Positions 49,469 through 59,573 are shown, counted from the first letter of the stretch. The stretch: 64,000 nt of DNA from Pseudomonas paeninsulae (GCF_035621475.1 NZ_CP141799.1:3460501-3524500); one strand, 5' to 3'. The notes: a model not told the origin generated them from the letters alone. Program-made: numbers and translations.

Positions 49469-51008
49469 TGCGCTGATTCGCCCGACTGGCGAACCCAGCC
49501 GGCGCGACTGGATCGCGGTGATGAGCGCCCTGCTCGGCGCCTTCATGGCGGTGCTGGACATCCAGATCACCAACTCCTCACTCAAGGATATCCAGGGTGC
49601 GTTGTCGGCCACCCTGGAGGAAGGCTCGTGGATCTCCACCTCCTACCTGGTTGCCGAAATCATCATGATTCCGATGACGGCCTGGCTGGTCCAGCTCCTC
49701 TCCGCGCGACGCCTGGCGGTGTGGGTGTCTACGGGATTCCTGGCCGCCTCACTGCTCTGCTCGATGGCCTGGAGCCTGGAGAGCATGATCGTGTTCCGCG
49801 CCCTGCAGGGTTTTACCGGCGGCGCACTGATCCCCCTGGCGTTCACCCTGATCCTGATCAAACTGCCCGAACACCATCGCGCCAAAGGCATGGCACTGTT
49901 CGCCCTGACAGCGACCTTCGCTCCATCCATCGGACCGACCCTGGGCGGCTGGCTAACGGAAAACTTCGGCTGGAAATACATCTTCTATATCAACGTGGTG
50001 CCCGGCCTGTTGATGATTGCCGGGCTGCTCTACGGTCTGGAAAAAAAAGCGCCGCACTGGGAGCTGCTGAAAACCAGCGACTATGCCGGCATTCTCACCC
50101 TCGGCCTGGGCCTGGGTTGCCTGCAGGTGTTTCTTGAGGAAGGCCATCGCAAGGATTGGCTGGAGTCCAACCTGATCGCCGGGCTCGGCAGCATCGCGGC
50201 GATCAGCCTGGTGCTGTTCATCATCCTGCAAGTGTCACGGCCCAACCCGTTGATCAACCTCGGCGTGCTGCGCGAGCGCAACTTCGGCCTGGCGGGCATT
50301 TCCAGCGTCGGCCTGGGTATGGGCCTGTACGGCTCTATCTATGTGCTGCCGTTGTATCTGGCGCAGATCCAGGGCTACAACGCCCTGCAGATCGGCGAGG
50401 TGATCATGTGGATGGGCATTCCGCAGCTATTCCTGATTCCCCTGGTGCCACTGCTGATGAAAGTGGTCTCGCCGAAGCTGCTCTGCGCCCTGGGTTTCGC
50501 CCTGTTCGGCGCCGCCAGCTTCGCCTCCGGGGTACTCAACCCGGACTTCGCCGGGGAGCAGTTCAATCATATCCAGATCATCCGCGCCCTCGGCCAGCCG
50601 CTGGTGATGGTGACCATCTCGCTGATCGCCACCGCCTACGTGCTGCCGCAAGATGCCGGCTCGGCCTCGAGCCTGTTCAACATCCTGCGCAACCTCGGCG
50701 GCGCCATCGGCATCGCCCTGCTCGCGACCTTGCTCGACAGCCGTGCCAAGGTCTATTTCGACTACCTGCGCGAGGCCCTGGTGCCGAGCAACCCGCAGGT
50801 CGCCGAACGTCTGGCGCTCCTGAGCGAGAAACTCGGCAGCGAGCAGGCGGCCTTGGCCAAGCTCAGCGAGATCACCCATCAGCAGGCGGCGATCATGGCC
50901 TACAACGATGCCTTCCACTGCATCGGTATCGCCCTCGCCATCAGCATGCTCGCCGTGCTGCTGACCAGGCGCTTACCCGCCGGCACGACCGGTGGCGCGG
51001 CACACTAG
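49458..51008 (+). CDS. DHA2-family MFS multidrug exporter (EmrB-like)
   Basis: The 516-residue inner-membrane protein has 14 predicted helices. It shows the MFS motif A-like region in ITNSSLKDIQGALSATLEEG and the drug-antiporter motif C-type glycine-rich helix near APSIGPTLGGWLTE. With the preceding adaptor it should form an EmrAB-type tripartite efflux system for hydrophobic compounds; the substrate is unknown. It has a converging neighbour (acyltransferase fusion) 5 bp after its stop. Confidence 0.94.
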   Translation: MAADALIRPTGEPSRRDWIAVMSALLGAFMAVLDIQITNSSLKDIQGALSATLEEGSWISTSYLVAEIIMIPMTAWLVQLLSARRLAVWVSTGFLAASLLCSMAWSLESMIVFRALQGFTGGALIPLAFTLILIKLPEHHRAKGMALFALTATFAPSIGPTLGGWLTENFGWKYIFYINVVPGLLMIAGLLYGLEKKAPHWELLKTSDYAGILTLGLGLGCLQVFLEEGHRKDWLESNLIAGLGSIAAISLVLFIILQVSRPNPLINLGVLRERNFGLAGISSVGLGMGLYGSIYVLPLYLAQIQGYNALQIGEVIMWMGIPQLFLIPLVPLLMKVVSPKLLCALGFALFGAASFASGVLNPDFAGEQFNHIQIIRALGQPLVMVTISLIATAYVLPQDAGSASSLFNILRNLGGAIGIALLATLLDSRAKVYFDYLREALVPSNPQVAERLALLSEKLGSEQAALAKLSEITHQQAAIMAYNDAFHCIGIALAISMLAVLLTRRLPAGTTGGAAH

Positions 51009-51012
51009 CTAT

Positions 51013-52890
51013 TCAGCGCAGATCGCCACGCAACGCTGCCACCTGTGCCTGCAACAGCTGCCGATCGGCCTGCTCGGCGCCGAGTGGTGCGCCCGCCACC
51101 AGTTTGATCCGCGACCACAGGCGCCTGAACAAGCGCTTGTGCGGATCTCGACTGAAAAAGCTGCCCCACAGACCTTGCAGCGCCATGGGAATCACCGGCA
51201 CCGGGTTTTCTCCGAGGATGCGCTCGATACCGCTCTTGAACTCGTTGATCTGGCCATCAGCGGTCAACTTGCCCTCCGGGAAGATGCACACCAACTCGCC
51301 GTTACGCAGGTACTCGGCAATCTTCTTGAACGCCGCGTCGTAGATCAGCAGATCCTCACTGCGCCCGGCAATCGGCACGGTGCCGGCGGTGCGGAAGATA
51401 AAGTTGAGCACGGGCAGGTTGTAGATCTTGTAATACATGACGAAACGCACCGGCCGACGCACCGCACCGCCGACCAGCAGGGCATCGACGAAAGACACGT
51501 GGTTGCACACCAGGACCGCGGGACCTTCCTCGGGAATCGCGTCCAGCCCCTGATGCTCGACCCGGTACATCGAGTGACCGAGCAGCCAGATCAGGAAGCG
51601 CATGCTGAACTCGGGGACGAGTTTGAAGATGTAGCTGTTGACCGCGACATTCATCAGCGCAATCGCCAGGAACAACTGCGGAATCGACAGCTCGGCGACG
51701 CTGAGAAACAGGATCGAGACAATCGCCGAAACCACCATGAACAGCGCGTTGAGGATGTTGTTCGCGGCAATCACCCGCGCCCGCTCGTGTTCCGCGGTGC
51801 GCGACTGGATCAGCGCATACAGCGGCACAATGTAGAGACCGCCGAATAAACCGATACCGAGAATCGAGGACAGTACCCACCAGGCCTGGCCGTAGCCCAG
51901 CACCGTCAGCCAGTCGTGGGCCTGGATGCCCTGCGGGAAGCCACCCGAGTGCCACCAAAGCAGCACGCCGAACAGGGTCAGGCCGATCGAGCCGAACGGC
52001 ACCAGGCCGATCTCCACCTTATGCCCACTCATCCGCTCGCACAGCATCGACCCTAGCGCGATGCCCAGCGAGAACACGGTGAGAATCAAGGTCACCACAC
52101 TCTCGTCGCCGTACAACCACTGCTTGGCATACGCCGGGATCTGGGTCAGGTAGACCGCCCCGAGAAACCAGAACCAGGAGCTGCCCACCAACGAGCGCGA
52201 GACCGAAGGACGTTGTTCGGCCAGGCCCAGGCGCATGATGCGCCAGGATTGGCGGAAGATGTTCCAGTCCAGCATCAGCTCCGGCAGCGCCGCATGGGCG
52301 CGGGGAATGCCACGACTGGCCAGATAGCCGAGCACCGCCACCGTCACCACTGTGCCGGCGACCAGGCTGGCATAGCCGCTGCTGGCCATCATGATGCCGG
52401 CGCCGATGGTGCCGGCGAGAATGGCCAGGAAGGTGCCCATCTCGACCAGGGCGTTGCCACCGACCAGTTCCTCTTCGCGCAGGTGCTGCGGCAGGATCGA
52501 ATACTTCACCGGACCGAACAGCGCCGACTGGGTGCCCATGCAGAACAGCACGGCGAGCATCAGCGGCAGGTTGCCCAGCAGCACCCCAGCGGCGCCGGCC
52601 AGCATGATCAGGATCTCGGCAAACTTGATCGCCCGGATCAGGCTGTCCTTGGCGAACTTCTCGCCGAACTGCCCGCCGAGCGCGGAAAACAGGAAGAACG
52701 GCAGGATGAACAGCAGCGCGCAGAGATTGACCAGCAGACCGCTGTCCGCACTGGAGCTGAGCTTGTAGAGGATGGCGAGGATCAGCGACTGTTTGAAGAT
52801 GTTGTCGTTGAAGGCGCCGAGCAACTGGGTGAGGAAAAACGGCAGGAAGCGCCTGGTACCGAGCAGGCGGAATTGCGAGTGTTGGGTCAT
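51013..52890 (-). CDS. Fused MFS transporter / 1-acylglycerol-3-phosphate acyltransferase (LplT-PlsC-like)
   Basis: The 625-residue protein has an N-terminal 12-helix MFS half (residues about 1-405), beginning with RFLPFFLTQLLGAFNDNIFKQS as in LplT lysophospholipid flippases. Its C-terminal PlsC half (about 420-620) has the catalytic HX4D box in VCNHVSFVDALL (His464, Asp469) and the glycerolipid motif FPEGKLTADG. E. coli has the flippase (LplT) and acyltransferase/ligase (Aas) as separate proteins; here they are fused and no AMP-ligase part is present. The expected job is import of lysophospholipid and re-acylation using acyl-ACP or acyl-CoA (inference). I chose the ATG at 52890 (MTQHSQFRLLG), since the upstream frame is unrelated. 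Confidence 0.9.
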   Translation of the reverse strand: MTQHSQFRLLGTRRFLPFFLTQLLGAFNDNIFKQSLILAILYKLSSSADSGLLVNLCALLFILPFFLFSALGGQFGEKFAKDSLIRAIKFAEILIMLAGAAGVLLGNLPLMLAVLFCMGTQSALFGPVKYSILPQHLREEELVGGNALVEMGTFLAILAGTIGAGIMMASSGYASLVAGTVVTVAVLGYLASRGIPRAHAALPELMLDWNIFRQSWRIMRLGLAEQRPSVSRSLVGSSWFWFLGAVYLTQIPAYAKQWLYGDESVVTLILTVFSLGIALGSMLCERMSGHKVEIGLVPFGSIGLTLFGVLLWWHSGGFPQGIQAHDWLTVLGYGQAWWVLSSILGIGLFGGLYIVPLYALIQSRTAEHERARVIAANNILNALFMVVSAIVSILFLSVAELSIPQLFLAIALMNVAVNSYIFKLVPEFSMRFLIWLLGHSMYRVEHQGLDAIPEEGPAVLVCNHVSFVDALLVGGAVRRPVRFVMYYKIYNLPVLNFIFRTAGTVPIAGRSEDLLIYDAAFKKIAEYLRNGELVCIFPEGKLTADGQINEFKSGIERILGENPVPVIPMALQGLWGSFFSRDPHKRLFRRLWSRIKLVAGAPLGAEQADRQLLQAQVAALRGDLR

Positions 52891-53120
52891 CGTCCATGTA
52901 CCTGGCATTAGGGCCGTGCAGGGCCGGGAAATCCGCGGGCGCCTCGGCGCCCGTCCAGCATTGGACTGCAACAGGCCGCAGCAAAGCCACAACGATCGAC
53001 GATTTTTGCCAGGCGTTCGGCAAAACCGCCGCAGCGGTGGTGAACATATCGTGCACCGTCGCGGCGCTACCTCCAGGCGTGCGCAGCGCAACGCCGCAGC
53101 GGGCGTTGTTTCACAAGCGC

Positions 53121-53450
53121 TTAGAGCGGCAACTGGCCCATGGCCCAGCGCAACAGGAAGAACACCAACAGACCGCCGCCGATGGTCGCCAATAAATGCC
53201 GGGTGATGGCGGCGATGGCGATAGTCGCCAGCCCCGCCCACAGGTAGGCATTGTCCAGGCGCAGCGCCCAGTGCTGGCCATCCGGCAGCAACATGCCCGG
53301 CAGCACGATGGCGGTCAGCACCGCGGTCGGCACAAAGTGCAGGCCCTGGCGAACCAACGGCGGGAAGCGCAAATCGGGAAAGGCGAACAGGCTGTAGCGG
53401 ATCGAAAAGGTGATCGCCAACATGCCGAGAATTAACCACCAGTTATCCAT
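53121..53450 (-). CDS. azlD: AzlD-family branched-chain amino acid export subunit
   Basis: This 109-residue protein has four membrane helices, the first at MDNWWLILGMLAITF. AzlD partners AzlC in branched-chain amino acid efflux. It overlaps the azlC stop by one base (TGATG), a typical two-subunit exporter arrangement. Confidence 0.9.
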   Translation of the reverse strand: MDNWWLILGMLAITFSIRYSLFAFPDLRFPPLVRQGLHFVPTAVLTAIVLPGMLLPDGQHWALRLDNAYLWAGLATIAIAAITRHLLATIGGGLLVFFLLRWAMGQLPL

Positions 53451-54160
53451 CAGGCCAGCTCCTCTTCGACCCGTTCATTGCACCGCTCCAGCAGTACGCC
53501 CACGACAATCCCGCTGAACGCGGCAGCCAGCAAGCCGAGCTTGTACGGCCAGGCATGACAAGCCAGCGCCACCGCACCGGCCACCAGCGCCGCCGCGACC
53601 TGCGGCCGATTGCGCAACATCGGTACGACGATGCCGATAAAGGTCGCCAGCATGGCGAAGTCCAAGCCCCAGGCGGCGAGATTCGGCACGCGCTGGCCGA
53701 ACAGCACGCCGATCAGGGTGCACAGTTGCCAGTTCAGGTACATGGCCAGCGCCGCGCCGAGAAAGTACCAGTGCTTGTGCGCCGAGCTATCCGCAGCGGT
53801 GTAGCGCTGCAGCACCACCGCGTAGGCCTCGTCGGTCAGCCAGAAGGCCAGCGGCATGCGCCAACGCTTGGGCAGATGGCGGACGTAGGGTTGCAGGCTG
53901 GCGCTGTACAGGGCGTGGCGCAGGTTGACCACCAGGGTGGTGAGCAGCAACACGGCAAGGCCGGTACCGGCGCCCAGCAAACTGATGGCGATGAACTGCG
54001 CCGAACCGGCGAACACCAGCAACGACATGCCCAGCGTCTGCCATGGGCTCAGGCCGGCGGCCCCGGCCAGGCTGCCGAAGATGATGCCGAAGGGCACGGC
54101 GCCGAGCAGCATCGGCAGCATGTCGCGGGCGCCCTGGGCGAATTCGTGTTGACGGGACAT
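53450..54160 (-). CDS. azlC: AzlC-family branched-chain amino acid exporter
   Basis: The 236-residue membrane protein has the AzlC signature QGARDMLPMLLGAVPFGIIFG and several helices, with NLRHALYSASLQPY in the middle. Export of leucine, isoleucine and valine or analogues is the family role. The start is MSRQHEFAQG at 54160 with GGAG just upstream; the frame extends a further 101 residues that do not look coding. It is downstream of an AraC gene with a REP-type repeat between. Confidence 0.92.
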   Translation of the reverse strand: MSRQHEFAQGARDMLPMLLGAVPFGIIFGSLAGAAGLSPWQTLGMSLLVFAGSAQFIAISLLGAGTGLAVLLLTTLVVNLRHALYSASLQPYVRHLPKRWRMPLAFWLTDEAYAVVLQRYTAADSSAHKHWYFLGAALAMYLNWQLCTLIGVLFGQRVPNLAAWGLDFAMLATFIGIVVPMLRNRPQVAAALVAGAVALACHAWPYKLGLLAAAFSGIVVGVLLERCNERVEEELA

Positions 54161-54283
54161 GGAGCCTCCTTGGACTGCGCAGGTTACAGCGCGGTTCGAG
54201 GACGGTCTTGAACGATCTTGCGCAGTGGCTCGTGAGGGACAGGCAATGTCGCAGAAGCCCTTCCCTGCGCGGTGCTGCACTTC

Positions 54284-54360
54284 TGTGGGAGGGGCTTTAG
54301 CCGCGAACCAACCAGGCGGTATTGCGGACGCTGCAGTTTGCGGCCGAGACCGCTCCCACA
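54284..54360. repeat. REP doublet (REPIN-like)
   Basis: Outer arms TGTGGGAG (54284-54291) and CTCCCACA (54353-54360) enclose two REP-type palindromes: the first with GGGGCTTTAGCCGCGA, the second with GCGGCCGAGACCGCTC. They form an inverted pair between azlC and the AraC gene, with no coding role. Confidence 0.8.
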
Positions 54361-54410
54361 CTGGCCGAGGGTTGGCATCAGTGACCGGCGCCACTGATGC
54401 GCACGGCACC

Positions 54411-55250
54411 CTACCCAGGCCACCCGCTACAGGCTTTGCGGTATGCGCCCGGCCCGACGCCATAGGTCTGCTTGAACTGCCGACTCAGGTGGCTTTGATC
54501 GGCGAAGCCCAGTTGCATGGCCACGCTCAGCGGCGCACAGCCGTTTTTCAGCAAAGCGCGCGCCTGCTCCAGCCGGCGCTGCATCAACCAGGCGTGGGGC
54601 GGCAGGCCGGTGGCGCGGCGGAACACCCGGGCGAAATGGAAGGGTGACAGGTTGACCGCCTGGGACAGCGCTTCCAGCGACGGCGGCTCGGCGAGCTGGC
54701 TGCTCAGTAATTCCTTGGCCCGCGCCACGGCCCGCGGCTCGTGCCCTGGCGCGCGGCCAGCCGGAATCCGCGCATGGCGCTGGAACAACGCCAGAATCGC
54801 CTCGCGCCAGGCGGTCTGCTGCTGCAAGGCACTGGCTCGGCTGTCCAGCAACCGATGCAACTCAGCGAACATGCGGTGCAACTGCGGGTCGTGCAATACG
54901 CTGTCGGCAAACGACGGTAGGCCACCCGCATCCAGTCCCAGTTCGCTCATCACCCCGACGATCTGGCGGTTATCCGGGTAGAAACCGCGGTAGCGCCAAC
55001 CCTGCTCATGGGCCTTGGAGCCGGTGTGCAGTTCATCCGGATTGATCAGCACCATGCTGCCGACCGGCGCCAGGTGGTCGCCGCCACGATGCCGGAAAGA
55101 TTGCGCGCCGTGCTCGATCACCGTGAACACGAAACCCTCATGCACATGCGGGTTAAAGCGTTGTTCGATGTAGTGGGCATGCAGCAGCTCGACCCCGCGC
55201 AGCTCGGGCGACGTCCAGAAGCGGGTGCGCTCAACCTCAGTCGATGGCAT
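54411..55250 (-). CDS. AraC-family regulator with cupin N-terminus
   Basis: The 279-residue protein has an AraC-type cupin effector domain (about 15-150; HAHYIEQRFNPHVHEGFVFTVIE) and C-terminal double HTH (about 175-275; FARVFRRATGLPPHAWLMQR, ALLKNGCAPLSVAMQLGF). It is likely the regulator of the adjacent azlCD exporter, or of the upstream GNAT gene, from which it is separated by only 3 bp. The ligand is unknown. Confidence 0.93.
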   Translation of the reverse strand: MPSTEVERTRFWTSPELRGVELLHAHYIEQRFNPHVHEGFVFTVIEHGAQSFRHRGGDHLAPVGSMVLINPDELHTGSKAHEQGWRYRGFYPDNRQIVGVMSELGLDAGGLPSFADSVLHDPQLHRMFAELHRLLDSRASALQQQTAWREAILALFQRHARIPAGRAPGHEPRAVARAKELLSSQLAEPPSLEALSQAVNLSPFHFARVFRRATGLPPHAWLMQRRLEQARALLKNGCAPLSVAMQLGFADQSHLSRQFKQTYGVGPGAYRKACSGWPG

Positions 55251-55253
55251 AGA

Positions 55254-55823
55254 TCAGCCGCTGAAACGCGCCTCCAGCTGTTGCTTGAGCGCCGGCCACT
55301 GCTGATCGGTGATGCTGTACAGCACGCTGTCATCCAGCCGCCCGTCGGCCAGCCGGCGATGATTGCGCAGCACGCCCTCGCGCTGGGCACCGAGCTTTTC
55401 GATCGCGCGCTGCGCACGCAGGTTGCTGGCGGCGGTTTTCAACTGCACGCGCACCATGCGCCAGTTCTCGAAGGCGTGGCGCAGCATCAGGTACTTGACC
55501 ATGACGTTCAGGCCGGTGCCGTGCTGGCTGTGATCGAGCCAGGTCCAGCCGATCTCGGCGGCGGGCAGCGCCGGCATGAAGTCGCCGAAACGGGTGGTGC
55601 CCACCAGTTGCTCGCCGAGGCGAATGACAAACGGCAGCGCCTTGCCCTCACGCTGATCGAGCAGGCCCTGGCGGTACCAATCCAGGCGCTGGGCGCCGCT
55701 CATGTGGATCAGCTCCTGGCGATTGGCTTCGGCCAGGGCGACCAGCGCCGGAATATCGGCATCGAGCATCGGTTCGATACGCAGCGCGCCGCGCTGCAGG
55801 GTAATCAATTGCGGCTTGAACAT
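55254..55823 (-). CDS. GNAT-family acetyltransferase (RimJ/RimL-like)
   Basis: The 189-residue protein has RimJ/L features: IEPMLDADIPALVALAEANR at the start, EIGWTWLDHSQHGTGLNVMVKYLM, and LKTAASNLRAQRAIEKLGAQREGVLR with the CoA-contact Asn. These enzymes acetylate ribosomal proteins, antibiotics or small molecules; the target is not known. It is the first gene of a probable GNAT-AraC unit. Confidence 0.92.
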   Translation of the reverse strand: MFKPQLITLQRGALRIEPMLDADIPALVALAEANRQELIHMSGAQRLDWYRQGLLDQREGKALPFVIRLGEQLVGTTRFGDFMPALPAAEIGWTWLDHSQHGTGLNVMVKYLMLRHAFENWRMVRVQLKTAASNLRAQRAIEKLGAQREGVLRNHRRLADGRLDDSVLYSITDQQWPALKQQLEARFSG

Positions 55824-56071
55824 GGGGTCCCTCCTCCGACTAGACGCAAGCGCGCCACGCTAACAGGGCAGACGCCCGGCCACAATTACCAAGCGCTAGC
55901 AGCCGAGTTGTTTTCGCCCCGGCCTGCGACCTTAGTCGCGCCTGACGGCACGGCACTTTACTGCGACACTGCTGAGGATTCATTTGAAGTATGGTCTCGT
56001 CTCGAAGGGGCTGTGGTCAGCACCTGAATTAAGACCGGGCAAGTCCCATATAGTTTGCTGTCGGAGTACCC

Positions 56072-59000
56072 ATGTCTTTGTCCAGCGGGCTGATCGCTGC
56101 GGTCGCCTTGATCTATATGACCATTCTCTTCGCCATCGCCTTCTATGGCGACCGGCGCCGCGCGCCCTTGCCGCCGCGCATGCGCGCGTGGGTCTATAGC
56201 CTGTCGCTGGCGGTCTACTGCACCAGCTGGACCTTCTTCGGCGCGGTCGGCCAGGCTGCCGAGCAGCTCTGGTCATTCCTGCCGATCTACCTGGGGCCGA
56301 TCATCATCATGCTGTTCGCCCCCTGGGTGCTGCAGAAGATGGTGATGATCAGCAAAGAGGAGAACATCACCTCCATCGCTGACTTCATCGCGGCGCGCTA
56401 CGGTAAATCCCAGGCCCTGGCGATAGTCGTAGCCCTGATCTGCCTGGTGGGCGTGCTGCCCTATATCGCCCTGCAACTCAAGGGCATCGTGCTCGGGGTC
56501 AACCTGCTGATCGGCGCTGGCGCCGACTCCACGGGCACCCGCGCCCAGGACACCGCGCTGATCGTATCGCTGGTCCTGGCACTGTTCACCATCCTGTTTG
56601 GCACGCGCAATCTGGACGTCACCGAGCATCACCGCGGCATGGTGCTGGCGATCGCCTTCGAATCGATTGTCAAACTGCTGGCCTTCCTCGCCGTCGGCGC
56701 GTTCGTCACCTACGGCCTCTATAACGGTTTCGGCGATCTGTTCGAGCAGGCCCGCAACACCCCCGCACTCGACGAATTCTGGGCCGAGGCGGTGAACTGG
56801 CCGGCGATGATGACGCTGACCGGCATGTCGATGATCGCCATCATCTGCCTGCCGCGACAGTTCCACGTCACCGTGGTGGAAAACATCGAGCCCAAGGACC
56901 TGCGCCTGGCCCGCTGGGTGTTCCCCGCCTACCTGGTGCTGGCCGCGCTGTTCGTCGTACCTATTGCCCTGGCCGGGCAGATGCTGCTGCCGGCCGGCGT
57001 GACGCCAGACTCCTTCGTTATCAGCCTGCCGCTGGCCCAGGCGCACCCGATCCTGGCCGTGCTGGCCTTCATTGGCGGCGCCTCGGCCGCCACCGGCATG
57101 GTCATCGTCGCCTCGGTGGCGCTGTCGACCATGATTTCCAACGACATGCTGCTGCCCTGGCTGTTGCATCGGCAGAACACCGAGCGGCCGTTCGAGGCCT
57201 TCCGCCACTGGATGCTCACGGCACGCCGGGTGAGCATCGTGCTGATCCTGCTGCTGGCCTATGTCTGCTACCGCCTGCTCGGCTCCAACGCCAGCCTGGC
57301 GACCATTGGCCAAATTTCGTTCGCCGCCATCAGCCAGTTGGCACCGGCGATGTTCGGCGCCCTGGTATGGAAGCAGGCCAACCGCCGCGGCGTATTTGCC
57401 GGGATGGCCCTCGGCGCGCTGATCTGGTTCTACACCCTGATCATGCCGCTGGTGGCGCGCAGCGCCGGCTGGTCGCTGGACAGCCTGCCCGGCCTGCAAG
57501 CACTGCTCTACGCGCCGATCGGCTTCGCGGTCGACCCCCTGACCCGCGGCGTGGTGCTGTCGCTGGCCGGTAACTTCCTGCTGTTCGTCTGGGTGTCCTA
57601 CTTCTCCCGCACGCGGGTTTCCGAACACTGGCAAGCCGGCCGTTTCATCGGTCACGACTTCGGTGTCAAACCGAGCAACCGCAGCCTGCTGGCGGTCCAG
57701 GTCAACGACTTGCTGATCCTTGCCAGCCGCTTCGTCGGCGCGGAGCGCGCACAACAGAGTTTTATCCGCTGTGCCCACCGCCAGGGTCAGAGCTTCAACC
57801 CCAACCTGCCGGCCAACAGCGAGTGGATCGCCCACACCGAACGCCTGCTCGCCGGCGTGCTCGGCGCCTCCTCGACCCGGGCGGTGGTCAAGGCGGCCAT
57901 CGAAGGACGCGAGATGCAGGTCGAGGATGTGGCGCGCATCGTCGACGAAGCCAGCGAGGTGCTGCAGTTCAACCGCGCCCTGCTGCAAGGGGCGATCGAG
58001 AACATCACCCAGGGCATCAGCGTGGTCGATCAATCGTTGCGTCTGGTGGCCTGGAACCATCGGTATGTCGAGCTGTTCGACTACCCGGACGGCCAAGTCT
58101 ACGTCGGCCGGCCGATTGCCGAGCTAATCCGCTTCAACGCCCAACGCGGTCTGCTCGGCGCAGGTGACATCGATATCGAAGAGAGCGTTGCCAGGCGCCT
58201 GCACTGGATGCGCCAGGGCACCGCGCACAGTTACGAGCGCACCTTCCCCAACGGCCGGGCGATCGAACTGATCGGCAATCCGATGCCCGGCGGCGGCTTC
58301 GTCATGAGCTTCACCGACATCACCGAATTCCGCGAGGCCGAGCGGGCGCTCAAGGACGCCAACGAAGGCCTGGAACAGCGGGTTGCCGCACGCACCCATG
58401 AACTGTCACAACTGAATCAGGCGCTGACCGAGGCCAAGAGCGTGGCCGAGGCGGCCAACCAGTCGAAAACCCGCTTCCTCGCTGCCGTCAGCCACGACCT
58501 GATGCAGCCGCTGAACGCCGCGCGACTGTTCTCCGCGGCGCTCTCCCACCAGGAGGAAGCGCTGCCGCACGAGGCCAAGGAACTGGTGCGCCACCTGGAC
58601 AGCTCGCTGCGTTCGGCGGAAGACCTGATCAGCGACCTGTTGGACATCTCGCGTCTGGAGAATGGCCGCATCACCCCGGACCGCAACGCCTTCGTTCTCA
58701 ATACCCTGTTCGATACCCTGGGCGCCGAGTTCAAGGTACTGGCCGCCGAATGCGGCGTCGACTTCCGCCTGCGCGGCAGCCGCCTGCGCGTGGACAGCGA
58801 CAGCAAACTGCTGCGCCGGGTGCTGCAGAACTTTCTCACCAACGCCTTCCGCTACGCCAAGGGCCGCGTGTTGCTGGGCGTGCGCCGCTCAGGCGGGCAA
58901 CTGCGCCTGGAAGTCTGGGACCGCGGCCCGGGGATCCCGGAAGACAAGCGCAAGGTGATCTTCGAGGAATTCAAGCGTCTGGACAGCCACCAGACCCGCG

Positions 59001-59554
59001 CCGAAAAAGGCCTCGGCCTCGGCCTGGCAATTGCCGACGGCCTGTGTCGGGTGCTCGAGCACAGGCTGGAGGTGCGGTCCTGGCCGGGCAAGGGCAGCGT
59101 CTTCAGCGTCACCGTGCCGCTGGCCCGCACCCCGCTGGCCAAACCCAAGCCGGCCAACGCCGAACTCAATGGCCAGCTGCTGACCGGCAGCCAGGTGCTG
59201 TGCATCGACAACGAGGACAGCATCCTCACCGGCATGCACAGCCTGCTGTCACGCTGGGGCTGCCAGGTATGGACCGCGCGCAACCGCCTGGAATGCGAAC
59301 ACCTGCTCAGCGAGGACGTCCGCCCGCACCTGGCCCTGGTCGACTACCACCTCGACGAAGGCGAAACCGGCACCGAGTTGATGGCCTGGCTGCGCACCCG
59401 CTTAGGCGAGCCGGTGCCCGGCGTGGTGATCAGCGCCGACGGCCGCCCCGAAGTGATCGCCGAAGTCCACGCCGCCGGCCTCGATTACCTGGCCAAGCCG
59501 GTCAAGCCCGCAGCCTTGCGCGCCCTGCTCAGCCGCCACCTGACGTTGCGCTAG
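56072..59554 (+). CDS. crbS: Solute:sodium symporter-type sensor, PAS, histidine kinase and receiver hybrid (CrbS/MxtR type)
   Basis: The 1160-residue protein has an N-terminal 12-13 helix SSS domain (PutP/ActP-like, about 1-520), a linker, a PAS domain (about 655-770), a dimerisation/His domain with FLAAVSHDLMQPLNAARLF (His808), an ATPase domain with LGVRRSGGQLRLEVWDRGPG and ADGLCRV, and a receiver domain with phospho-acceptor Asp1091 in LALVDYHLDEG. This architecture and length match the CrbS/MxtR sensors that, with CrbR, control acetyl-CoA synthetase and growth on acetate; the orthology is from architecture, so the symbol is provisional. Confidence 0.9.
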   Translation: MSLSSGLIAAVALIYMTILFAIAFYGDRRRAPLPPRMRAWVYSLSLAVYCTSWTFFGAVGQAAEQLWSFLPIYLGPIIIMLFAPWVLQKMVMISKEENITSIADFIAARYGKSQALAIVVALICLVGVLPYIALQLKGIVLGVNLLIGAGADSTGTRAQDTALIVSLVLALFTILFGTRNLDVTEHHRGMVLAIAFESIVKLLAFLAVGAFVTYGLYNGFGDLFEQARNTPALDEFWAEAVNWPAMMTLTGMSMIAIICLPRQFHVTVVENIEPKDLRLARWVFPAYLVLAALFVVPIALAGQMLLPAGVTPDSFVISLPLAQAHPILAVLAFIGGASAATGMVIVASVALSTMISNDMLLPWLLHRQNTERPFEAFRHWMLTARRVSIVLILLLAYVCYRLLGSNASLATIGQISFAAISQLAPAMFGALVWKQANRRGVFAGMALGALIWFYTLIMPLVARSAGWSLDSLPGLQALLYAPIGFAVDPLTRGVVLSLAGNFLLFVWVSYFSRTRVSEHWQAGRFIGHDFGVKPSNRSLLAVQVNDLLILASRFVGAERAQQSFIRCAHRQGQSFNPNLPANSEWIAHTERLLAGVLGASSTRAVVKAAIEGREMQVEDVARIVDEASEVLQFNRALLQGAIENITQGISVVDQSLRLVAWNHRYVELFDYPDGQVYVGRPIAELIRFNAQRGLLGAGDIDIEESVARRLHWMRQGTAHSYERTFPNGRAIELIGNPMPGGGFVMSFTDITEFREAERALKDANEGLEQRVAARTHELSQLNQALTEAKSVAEAANQSKTRFLAAVSHDLMQPLNAARLFSAALSHQEEALPHEAKELVRHLDSSLRSAEDLISDLLDISRLENGRITPDRNAFVLNTLFDTLGAEFKVLAAECGVDFRLRGSRLRVDSDSKLLRRVLQNFLTNAFRYAKGRVLLGVRRSGGQLRLEVWDRGPGIPEDKRKVIFEEFKRLDSHQTRAEKGLGLGLAIADGLCRVLEHRLEVRSWPGKGSVFSVTVPLARTPLAKPKPANAELNGQLLTGSQVLCIDNEDSILTGMHSLLSRWGCQVWTARNRLECEHLLSEDVRPHLALVDYHLDEGETGTELMAWLRTRLGEPVPGVVISADGRPEVIAEVHAAGLDYLAKPVKPAALRALLSRHLTLR

Positions 59555-59573
59555 GCTGGCCGCGGGAACCGCT

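Noticed and set aside
52937..52953. GGGCGCCTCGGCGCCC hairpin as terminator of the MFS-PlsC or azlD gene
   Set aside because: No T-run on either strand and it lies upstream of the fusion gene start; probably just GC-rich palindrome.
56273..58096. 607-codon minus-strand ORF inside the hybrid kinase
   Set aside because: His/Gln/Asp/Gly-rich composition typical of antisense frames; the plus-strand frame codes the symporter and PAS domains.
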